Positions 1-4,926 of a stretch of 5,073 nucleotides of DNA are shown in pieces. The stretch is from JBBQBQ01 sp038317685 (GTDB lineage Bacteria; Desulfobacterota; Desulfuromonadia; Desulfuromonadales; DDH964), in assembly GCA_038317685.1 (NCBI GenBank), contig JBBQBQ010000246.1, positions 1 to 5,073 on the forward strand, written 5' to 3'. Below the pieces are notes generated by a model. It ran no database searches. It was not told the DNA's origin and saw only the letters and a list, made by a program, of their open reading frames with translations. Numbering within the stretch: the first letter of the stretch is position 1; each line of letters starts with the position of its first letter. Position numbers and translations under genes: made by a program.

Positions 1-126
1 GCATCCAGCGCGTCCGGGAATTGAGGTTCAAAATTCGAAATGAAGCGGCGGCTCGCCCCCCCCTGTCGTCAAAACGATCCAGATCATCACGAATTCGCCG
101 AAGGACTGGCCCAGCAAAAACCTAAC
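1..126. other. Left-edge intergenic stretch, no gene recognised
   Basis: No supported gene. The stretch contains a run of eight C at 56-63 preceded by a tiny GGCG/CGCC inverted repeat. The minus strand has an open frame running out of the tandem repeat and ending at a TGA near 35-37, whose end reads like a short hydrophobic peptide (…GEFVMIWIVLTTGGG…). It has no credible start or ribosome binding site and passes through the non-coding repeat, so I do not call it. The window edge cuts the region, and a gene could lie further left. Confidence 0.5.
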
Positions 127-218
127 CGGACAATGCTGGGACACTCCCCCTATTGATTGCGTGCCTCCCCCGCGGACAATGCTGGGACACTCCCCCTATT
201 GATTGCGTGCCTCCCCCG
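127..218. repeat. Perfect tandem duplication of a 46-bp unit (2 copies)
   Basis: Copy 1 is 127-172 and copy 2 is 173-218, identical base for base. Identity stops immediately outside on both sides: position 126 is C against 172 G, and 219 is G against 173 C. Each unit starts CGGACAATGCTGGGACACTC and carries a small GGGA-CAC-TCCC inverted repeat followed by CTATTGATTGCGTGC and a C-rich end. The inverted repeat resembles short palindromic elements scattered in proteobacterial intergenic regions. Perfect identity points to a recent duplication, probably slippage or unequal recombination. No coding role is seen. Confidence 0.9.
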
Positions 219-225
219 GGCACAT

Positions 226-306
226 TCACGCAAACCCAAAACGCCGCTGGTCAGCTCCTTGGCTGACAGCGGCGTCCTGATTGGCGGTGCGGCGTCGGGT
301 CTTCAT
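226..306 (-). CDS. Candidate 26-aa small peptide (Arg-rich leader-like ORF)
   Basis: On the minus strand an ATG at 306-304 opens a 26-codon frame ending in TGA at 228-226. It begins MKTRRRTANQ and ends …FGFA, with three consecutive Arg codons (CGA CGC CGC) at positions 4-6 and two more Arg at 21-22. A strong Shine-Dalgarno GGAGG sits at 319-315, eight bases before the ATG, and a TTGACA box lies about 75 bases further upstream. The last codons overlap the 3' arm and T-run of an intrinsic terminator, which is typical of leader peptides and unusual for normal genes. I do not recognise the peptide. It could be a regulatory leader, the surviving 5' end of a lost gene, or chance. Length alone gives no statistical support; the case rests on the RBS and the surrounding signals. 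Confidence 0.3.
   Translation of the reverse strand: MKTRRRTANQDAAVSQGADQRRFGFA
238..275 (-). terminator. Strong intrinsic terminator, minus strand
   Basis: Positions 241-255 (ACGCCGCTGGTCAGC) and 262-275 (GCTGACAGCGGCGT) are inverted repeats that pair over 14 bp with a single bulged base and a 6-nt loop at 256-261. Read on the minus strand the stem ends directly in TTTT (complement of 238-241), then GGGTTTG. On the plus strand no T-run follows, so the orientation is minus. It lies more than 390 bases beyond the fic stop, so it fits better as the end of the small transcription unit starting near 350 than as a dedicated fic terminator, although it would also stop fic read-through. Confidence 0.65.
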
Positions 307-332
307 CGTCTTGCCCTCCGCGACGACGACCC
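297..332 (-). promoter_or_regulatory. RNA hairpin presenting the Shine-Dalgarno in its loop
   Basis: In minus-strand RNA, GGGUC (332-328) pairs with GACCC (301-297). GUCGUC (327-322) pairs with GACGAU (310-305), including one G-U pair, and there is a 3-nt bulge at 304-302. The 11-nt loop (321-311) holds GGAGG, and the ATG of the small ORF straddles the 3' strand of the stem and the bulge. The G-U pair would be an A-C mismatch on the other strand, which agrees with minus-strand transcription. This geometry could control access to the start codon; that is inference. Confidence 0.4.
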
Positions 333-334
333 CC

Positions 335-351
335 GGTCATCTGTCGTGACC
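335..351. promoter_or_regulatory. Operator-like inverted repeat GGTCA-N7-TGACC
   Basis: Perfect 5-bp arms GGTCA (335-339) and TGACC (347-351) are separated by seven bases. The site falls just downstream of the candidate -10 box at 355-360 and overlaps the expected transcription start, where a repressor site would act. It could equally be a small hairpin at the RNA 5' end if transcription starts earlier. The arms are short, so chance is possible. Confidence 0.25.
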
Positions 352-354
352 TCT

Positions 355-384
355 TTCCTACGCCCTCCCCGGCACCCCTGTCAA
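355..384 (-). promoter_or_regulatory. Candidate sigma-70 promoter for the small minus-strand unit
   Basis: A perfect -35 box TTGACA is read on the minus strand at 384-379. An 18-bp G-rich spacer follows, then TAGGAA (360-355), which matches the TATAAT consensus at only three positions. The start would be near 348, giving a leader of about 40 bases before the GGAGG site and a transcript of roughly 110 bases ending at the terminator. The -35 is convincing; the -10 is weak. Confidence 0.4.
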
Positions 385-393
385 TGGCTTAAT

Positions 394-412
394 GGTTGCT
401 CATTCCGCAACA
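394..412. repeat. Small inverted repeat GTTGC-N7-GCAAC
   Basis: GTTGC at 395-399 and GCAAC at 407-411 form a 5-bp stem with a 7-base loop, just upstream of the TTGACA box when read on the minus strand. No T-run follows on either side. It could be an upstream regulator site or chance; no function is assigned. Confidence 0.25.
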
Positions 413-450
413 ACCCCCCGAAGTTCCAGATGAATTGCGAAACCTCCGGG

Positions 451-470
451 TCCCCCCCCCGGCGGGGGGA
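451..470. repeat. C9/G6 hairpin
   Basis: TCCCCCC (451-457) is complementary to GGGGGGA (464-470), giving a 7-bp stem with a 6-base loop. The C-run is nine long (452-460). On the plus strand only TTT follows, so it is at best a weak terminator. It directly precedes the palindrome at 476-494 and may be part of the same repeat element. The homopolymer length may be unreliable. Confidence 0.5.
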
Positions 471-475
471 TTTAA

Positions 476-494
476 GGTGTCAGTGACCGACACC
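476..494. repeat. REP-like palindrome GGTGTC-N7-GACACC
   Basis: GGTGTC (476-481) and GACACC (489-494) are perfect 6-bp arms around AGTGACC, which itself contributes to an inner GTCA/TGAC symmetry. Its size and form match repetitive extragenic palindromes of the kind mobilised by REP-associated tyrosine transposases. No transposase gene is visible in this window. Plus-strand TATTG follows it, a word also found in the 46-bp tandem unit at 127-218. Assignment to a REP family is inference without a genome-wide copy count. Confidence 0.5.
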
Positions 495-670
495 TATTGC
501 ATGTGCTCGTTTTCGATGAATTCAGAAATACTCGAAGACGATCATTTTGAACTCGCGCTGGTCGCCGGGCATTCCTGGTCGGGTGGCTCGATGCTTCAGA
601 CGGATCGCACCGGATTTTGCGTCCAGGCCTCCATCTCCCGGCATTTTCAACGGCCACGGTCGCCTAACCC
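495..670. other. Intergenic stretch downstream of fic, no gene recognised
   Basis: This follows the fic stop on the minus strand. No intrinsic terminator is visible immediately after fic. All minus frames are short or interrupted: one carries fragments ending …SEFIENEHMQ-stop just before the palindrome at 476-494, but it is broken by two further in-frame stops, and a second frame contains …EFKMIVFEYF-stop. Such pieces might be a decayed gene tail, but nothing identifies a family. The plus strand frames here lack a credible RBS. Confidence 0.4.
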
Positions 671-1891
671 TCACCCGGCAATTTGCGCCGGATACAAATC
701 CGGGAACAGGTAGCCAGCCGCAAAGGTCGGCAAGGCCAGACGGACCGGCCCCTTGGGCATGGCGGCGACCAGCAGGCCTTCGTCCAGAAGCTGGCTGAGC
801 ACCATCCGTCCGCTGCGCTCCGCCATGCCGGACACCCGGATCATGTCGCCCCGCCCCACTTCACCCCGCAACAGGGCCTCCTGCAGCATGAAGGCCGCCT
901 CCGGTTTGATGGGCTGGCCGTTCGGCCGGGGTGGCGGCGCGACTCGGGCGCCCCGGAGCTGAACGTAGCCGTGAATCCGCTCCAGCAAGGTATCGAGTTT
1001 CAGCAGGCTTTGCATATAGTCGATCTGGTCGATGCAGATTTCGAGGAAAAAGTGGCAGAATTGGGCCAGACCTTCGCTGGAGAGGTTTCCCCTGCCGTCG
1101 TAATCGTTGCGCCGGGGCGCGTCCGCCCCGGTCAGCGCCGCCATGTAGTCGTCTCGCCGGCGCGCCAGGCCGCGGCTCAGGTTCCAGAGCCCGTATCCCG
1201 GCAGGGGGAGGCGCTGGAAGCAGGCATCGCTGAAGAGTCGGGTCACCCGCCCGTTGCCGTCGAGAAAGGGATGAATCCACATGAGGCGGTGGTGGGAGGC
1301 GGCCGCGGCGATGATCGGCATGACGCCATGATGGGCCTCGCTCCGGTAATAATCGGTGAATCGCTTCATAAACACGGGAACGGCCTCGGCCCGCGGCCCG
1401 ATATGCCGGCCCACCCGGATCTCCCATTGCCGCAGCTCGCCGCCGGTGACCGGCAGGACCTCGCCGGTCTCTTCGTCCCGGACCCGGCGCAGCTCATCGG
1501 GGAGCTGATCGTAAAGTAGCCGGTGGACCCGGCAGAGGAAATCGGTCCCGGCCATGTTCAACGCCGGGTCGTCCTGGAGCCATTCGGCGATGGCCCGCTG
1601 GCACCGGATGTGGGCCAGGCTTTCCAGCTGCAGGTCGCGCCGGGCGGGATCGGCGGCATAGTCCTGGCGCATGGCCCGTTCGATATCGAGGGGGTGGGTG
1701 CTGTGGCCCTCGATGAGGTTCGAGTAGTAGCTGTTGATGAGCCGCAGCAGCTCGACAACCGGTTGCCGACTGAGCGGGTGCAGCTGGCCACCGAGGGCGG
1801 CCGAACGGCCGACAACCTCCCGGGCCATATCTTCCAGCTCGGCCGAAGTTGCGGGGAGCAGGGGCTCCATTTGGGCAGGCAGGTTGTACAC
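671..1891 (-). CDS. Fic family protein (class II, self-inhibited), probable AMP-transferase
   Basis: This 406-residue protein has the full Fic signature HPFLDGNGR at residues 207-215. In this family the His is the catalytic base, Asp holds Mg2+ and the following Asn/Gly/Arg bind the nucleotide phosphates, so it should transfer AMP (or a related moiety) to hydroxyl side chains of target proteins in the cytoplasm. The target is unknown. Ahead of the core, residues 57-62 read SNLIEG and match the (S/T)xxxE(G/N) inhibitory helix, whose Glu blocks productive ATP binding; its N-terminal position makes this a class II Fic. Residues about 148-172 (GGELRQWEIRV…) fit the substrate-docking flap. The last ~80 residues, after a proline-rich linker near 318-330, look like a winged helix (…MAERSGRMVLSQLLDEGLL…). 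The GTG start at 1891 is chosen because AAGGA lies seven bases upstream at 1903-1899; an ATG seven codons in lacks an RBS. No separate antitoxin gene is adjacent. The function could be regulatory, or toxin-like if inhibition is relieved. Confidence 0.93.
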   Translation of the reverse strand: MYNLPAQMEPLLPATSAELEDMAREVVGRSAALGGQLHPLSRQPVVELLRLINSYYSNLIEGHSTHPLDIERAMRQDYAADPARRDLQLESLAHIRCQRAIAEWLQDDPALNMAGTDFLCRVHRLLYDQLPDELRRVRDEETGEVLPVTGGELRQWEIRVGRHIGPRAEAVPVFMKRFTDYYRSEAHHGVMPIIAAAASHHRLMWIHPFLDGNGRVTRLFSDACFQRLPLPGYGLWNLSRGLARRRDDYMAALTGADAPRRNDYDGRGNLSSEGLAQFCHFFLEICIDQIDYMQSLLKLDTLLERIHGYVQLRGARVAPPPRPNGQPIKPEAAFMLQEALLRGEVGRGDMIRVSGMAERSGRMVLSQLLDEGLLVAAMPKGPVRLALPTFAAGYLFPDLYPAQIAG

Positions 1892-1898
1892 AGAGATT

Positions 1899-1903
1899 TC
1901 CTT
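1899..1903 (-). promoter_or_regulatory. Ribosome binding site deciding the fic GTG start
   Basis: AAGGA on the minus strand, followed by a 7-base spacer and GTG at 1891-1889. It is the only good Shine-Dalgarno near the candidate starts of fic, and it favours GTG over the downstream ATG at 1870-1868. Confidence 0.7.
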
Positions 1904-1926
1904 GCCGGTATTAATGCAGATTTAAT

Positions 1927-1932
1927 ATTATA
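1927..1932 (-). promoter_or_regulatory. Consensus -10 box of the fic promoter
   Basis: A perfect TATAAT is read on the minus strand inside a markedly AT-rich stretch, giving a start near 1920 and a leader of about 29 bases. The -35 position (around 1950-1955, TATTTA) is poor, and TTGTTA further upstream is too far away. Activation by a factor or a weak promoter is therefore likely. ATAGCTAT (1930-1937) is a perfect 8-bp palindrome overlapping the box, which would let a bound regulator block it. Confidence 0.5.
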
Positions 1933-1950
1933 GCTATCCTTCTATCATAT

Positions 1951-1962
1951 AAATAGTTATTT
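1951..1962. promoter_or_regulatory. Palindrome AAATAGTTATTT upstream of fic -10
   Basis: 5-bp arms AAATA and TATTT are separated by two bases, lying where the -35 element should be. It is a plausible operator for a small HTH regulator, perhaps the winged helix of Fic itself, but AT-rich palindromes arise easily by chance. Confidence 0.25.
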
Positions 1963-1990
1963 AACAATCATGGCGATGATATGGAGTTTT

Positions 1991-2014
1991 TTTGCCGATG
2001 TATTTGCCGATCTA
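1991..2014. repeat. 12-bp tandem direct repeat over the nuoN stop
   Basis: TTTGCCGATGTA (1991-2002) and TTTGCCGATCTA (2003-2014) match at 11 of 12 bases. The complement of the last three bases of copy two is the nuoN TAG stop. It is a small local duplication. No T-run follows on the minus strand, so it is not an intrinsic terminator. Confidence 0.6.
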
Positions 2015-3424
2015 CGGCAGCAGCGTGCCGATCAGATCGAGGAGCGGCCCGGGGTAGACGCCGAGGAAGAGGACGGCGGCGAGGCAGACGGCGAGGGCGG
2101 CGTGTTCCGAGGAGCTGCCGGGGTGGAGATCGGGGGCGGTGGCGTCGCTCATGAACATCACGATCACCAGCCGCAGGTAGTAGTAGAGGGAGACCAGCGA
2201 GGCGAGGATGGCGAGGAGGACCAGGCCGAGGTAGTCGGCGCGCAGGGCGGCGTAGAAGATGCCGAACTTGCCGATGAAGCCGGCGGTCGGCGGGATGCCG
2301 GCCAGGGAGAAGAGGAAGACCGTGAGAGCCCCGGCGCGCAACGGGTGACGGTAGCCGAGGCCCCGCCAGTCGTGGTACTCCTGCGGTTCGTCGCCGCTGC
2401 CGGAAAAGGAGGCGACGACGCCGAAGGCGCCGATAGTGACGACGCTGTAGGCGACCAGATAGAAGACCACCGCGCCGCGCCCGTCAACACCGCCGGCCAG
2501 CAGGCCGATGAGAACGTAGCCCATGTGGACGATGGAGGAGTAGGCGAGCATGCGCTTGACGTTCTGCTGCACCAGGGCGCACAGGGTCCCGGCGATCATC
2601 GTCGCCGCCGCCAGCGCCCAGAGCAGCGGTGCCAGTTCGGCCAGCCCGCCGAAGCCGGCGAGGAGGGTCACCAGGGCGGCGAAGACCGCCCCCTTGGAGC
2701 CGCTGGCGAGGAGTCCGGTGACCGGCGCCGGGGCGCCCTGGTAGACGTCCGGAGTCCAGAGGTGGAAGGGGACGAGAGAGACCTTGAAGCCGACGGCGAC
2801 CAGCAGCATCCCCCAGCCGAGGAGGGCGATGGGGCGCAGTTTGGCGCCGGCCGTCAGGGCCCCGAGGGCTTCGGGAAGGTGAAAGGTGCCGGCGGTGACG
2901 TAGATCAGGGCGATGCCGAAGGCCAGAAAGCCGGTGGCGACCGCCCCCAGGACCAGATATTTGAGCCCCGCTTCGGCCCCTTCCGTCCCCTCCTTGTTGA
3001 AGGCGATGAGGATGTAGAGGGCCAGGGTGAAGGACTCCAGACCGAGAAAGAAGCCGACCAGGGAGGTGGCGGCAGAAAGGAGGGCCATCCCCGCCGCGGC
3101 GAAGAGGACTAGGGAGACATATTCGCCGCCGGGGAAGTTGCGCTCCGCCCCGTAGCGCAGCGACAAAAGCAGGGTCAGTGCCGCCGTCAGGCTCCAGAGG
3201 ATGGCAAAAAAACGGGCGTAAGGGCCGCAGCCGAACATCCCGGCCACTTCGACGACGGACGGCACGCTGGCCCCGGCGGTCAGGGCCGCGACCAGCGTCA
3301 CCGCCACCCCGGCGAGGAGCAGGGGGCGGCGCGCCGGCCACCAGGCGCCGGCCATCAGCAGGGCGGTGGCCCCCAGGACCAGGATCAGGATCGGCAGCAG
3401 GGCGTGAAGGTCGACGAAGGTCAC
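2012..3424 (-). CDS. nuoN: NADH-quinone oxidoreductase subunit N
   Basis: A 470-residue, almost entirely hydrophobic protein of the expected length for NuoN, with about 14 membrane helices. It is one of three antiporter-like subunits in the membrane arm of complex I, which drives proton translocation coupled to electron transfer from NADH (or another donor) to quinone. Visible hallmarks are the helix-5 Glu in GLESFTLALYIL (E130), the helix-7 Lys in GFKVSLVPFHLWTPDVYQGA (K214), the helix-8 Lys in SGSKGAVF (K244) and the helix-12 Lys in GFIGKFGIF (K386), equivalent to the proton-channel residues of E. coli NuoN. It starts with GTG at 3424, overlapping the nuoM stop by four bases (GTGA). A G-rich RBS (3436-3431) lies six bases upstream. 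It is the last gene of the operon, as in the usual nuoA-N order. A homologous subunit of another complex is unlikely given the L-M-N context. Confidence 0.96.
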   Translation of the reverse strand: MTFVDLHALLPILILVLGATALLMAGAWWPARRPLLLAGVAVTLVAALTAGASVPSVVEVAGMFGCGPYARFFAILWSLTAALTLLLSLRYGAERNFPGGEYVSLVLFAAAGMALLSAATSLVGFFLGLESFTLALYILIAFNKEGTEGAEAGLKYLVLGAVATGFLAFGIALIYVTAGTFHLPEALGALTAGAKLRPIALLGWGMLLVAVGFKVSLVPFHLWTPDVYQGAPAPVTGLLASGSKGAVFAALVTLLAGFGGLAELAPLLWALAAATMIAGTLCALVQQNVKRMLAYSSIVHMGYVLIGLLAGGVDGRGAVVFYLVAYSVVTIGAFGVVASFSGSGDEPQEYHDWRGLGYRHPLRAGALTVFLFSLAGIPPTAGFIGKFGIFYAALRADYLGLVLLAILASLVSLYYYLRLVIVMFMSDATAPDLHPGSSSEHAALAVCLAAVLFLGVYPGPLLDLIGTLLP

Positions 3425-4926
3425 GGCAGTCCCCCCTGGGATATCAGCAGCGAACCCCCTTCAAGGAGGTGCCGCACCGGCTCCTGCAAGGGAGCGAGGA
3501 AGGGGGCCGGGTAGAGGCCCAGCCAAAGGACCAGGATCGCCAGCGGCGCCAGGATCAGCCCTTCGCGAAAGGTCAGATCGGTCCACGGCTCGGTCCCGAG
3601 GGGCTGCCCCCAGAGGACTTCCCGCACCAGCCGCAGCATGTAGACGGCGGCCAGGACCACGCCGGCGGCGGCCGGAATCGCCAGCTCGGGGCGGGACTGG
3701 AAGGTGCCGAGGAGGATCAGGATTTCACCGGTGAAGTTTCCGAGCCCCGGCAGGCCGAGGGAAGCGAGAGAGAAGAAGAGGACGCAGGCGGAAAGGACCG
3801 GGATGCGTGCCCACAGTCCCCCCAGTTCGTCGAGGCGCCGGGTATGGGCTCGTTCATCGATCATGCCGACCAGGGCGAAGAGCGCCCCGGTGGTGACGCC
3901 GTGGTTGAGGAGCTGCAAAAGGCTCCCGGAGAGGGCGGTGGCGTTCCAGGCGCTGATGCCGAGGATCACGTAGCCGAGATGGGCGACGGAGGAGTAGGCG
4001 ACCAGGCGTTTGGCGTCCTCCTGTACCGAGGCGATCCAGGCGCCGTAGATGATGCCGGTCAGGGCCAGACCGCCGAGCCACGGCAGGCTCGCCGCGGCGG
4101 CCGCCGGGAAGAGCGGGAAGGCGAAGCGCAGCAGACCGTAGACGCCGGTCTTCAGCAGCAGCCCGGCGAGAATCACCGAGCCGGCGGTCGGCGCCTCGGT
4201 GTGGGCATCGGGGAGCCAGGTATGGACCGGCACCAGCGGCACCTTGACCGCGAAGGCCGCCAGGAAGGCACCAAACAGCCACCAGGACAGGCTGCCGTCG
4301 AGACGGGTGGTCTGCAAGGCGCCGAGGGCGAAGGTGTAGACGCCGCTCTGCTCCCCGTGGACGAAGTAGAGGACCAGGATCGCAACCAGCATCAGCAGGC
4401 TTCCGGCCAGGGTGAAGAGGAAGAACTTCACGGCGGCATAGATGCGCCGCCCGTGCCCCCAGATGCCGATGAGGAAGAACATCGGGATCAGCATCACTTC
4501 CCAGAAGAGGTAGAAGAGGATCAAATCGAGGCTCAAAAAGACCCCGAGGATCCCCGCCTCCATGAGCAGCAGGAGCCCGTAATAGAGGGAGGGATGTTTG
4601 GTCACCGCCCGCCAGGAGACCAGGACCGCGACCACCATCAACAGCCCGGTCAGCAGGATCAGCAGCAGCGACAGGCCGTCGAGGCCGAGGGTGTAGCGGA
4701 TGCCGAAGCGGGCGATCCAGGGCCGATCTTCGACCAGGAACCAGCCGGCGCCGCCGTGACCGAAACGGATGAAGAGCCAGATGGCGAAGCCGCCGACGGT
4801 CGTCGTCGTCGCCAGCGCCAGGGCTCGCACCTCCTCGACTTCGCGCCGCAGGACGCAGAGCAGGGCGCCCGCCAGGGGCAGGAAGATCAGCAGCGAGAGC
4901 CAGGGGAAGGTCGGCAGCGGCGTCAT
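3421..4926 (-). CDS. nuoM: NADH-quinone oxidoreductase subunit M
   Basis: A 501-residue membrane protein, the normal length for NuoM, belonging to the proton-pumping antiporter-like trio of complex I. Conserved channel residues are all present: E143 in FYLFWEVMLIPMF, K228 in FAVKVPLVPVHTWLPDAHTEAP, K259 in AGLLLKTGVYGL and E401 in GNFTGEILIL. NuoM characteristically has Glu in helix 12, where NuoL and NuoN have Lys, and this distinguishes it. I start it at ATG 4926-4924 (MTPLPTFPWL…). The frame is open for 21 more codons to another ATG at 4989, but those residues are Ala/Arg/Gly-rich, overlap the nuoL coding end and lack a membrane-protein character, whereas GGGAGGT lies eight bases before 4926. 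The start shares one base with the nuoL stop (TGATG), so translation is probably coupled. It is co-transcribed with nuoL and nuoN. Confidence 0.96.
   Translation of the reverse strand: MTPLPTFPWLSLLIFLPLAGALLCVLRREVEEVRALALATTTTVGGFAIWLFIRFGHGGAGWFLVEDRPWIARFGIRYTLGLDGLSLLLILLTGLLMVVAVLVSWRAVTKHPSLYYGLLLLMEAGILGVFLSLDLILFYLFWEVMLIPMFFLIGIWGHGRRIYAAVKFFLFTLAGSLLMLVAILVLYFVHGEQSGVYTFALGALQTTRLDGSLSWWLFGAFLAAFAVKVPLVPVHTWLPDAHTEAPTAGSVILAGLLLKTGVYGLLRFAFPLFPAAAAASLPWLGGLALTGIIYGAWIASVQEDAKRLVAYSSVAHLGYVILGISAWNATALSGSLLQLLNHGVTTGALFALVGMIDERAHTRRLDELGGLWARIPVLSACVLFFSLASLGLPGLGNFTGEILILLGTFQSRPELAIPAAAGVVLAAVYMLRLVREVLWGQPLGTEPWTDLTFREGLILAPLAILVLWLGLYPAPFLAPLQEPVRHLLEGGSLLISQGGLP

Noticed and set aside
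127..218. Tandem repeat as the start of a CRISPR array
   Set aside because: The two copies abut with no spacer between them, and there is no further copy or cas gene, so it is a simple tandem duplication.
157..486. A 109-codon plus-strand frame across the repeat and hairpins
   Set aside because: It begins inside the first copy of the 46-bp repeat, runs through the terminator and palindromes, and its translation shows no domain or credible RBS.
396..713. A 105-codon plus-strand frame starting MLIPQQPPEV
   Set aside because: It spans the C9/G6 hairpin and REP-like palindrome and runs over the 3' end of fic on the other strand. No Shine-Dalgarno or recognisable family, so it is probably chance.
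683..1519. A 278-codon plus-strand open frame opposite fic
   Set aside because: Antisense shadow of the Fic gene; no recognisable domain.
671..1891. Fic as the toxin of a Phd-Doc type toxin-antitoxin pair
   Set aside because: The protein is about three times the length of Doc, carries its own inhibitory motif, and no small antitoxin gene is next to it.
1970..3112. A 380-codon plus-strand open frame opposite nuoN
   Set aside because: Same reason: acidic low-complexity translation, antisense to a clear NuoN with all its conserved residues.
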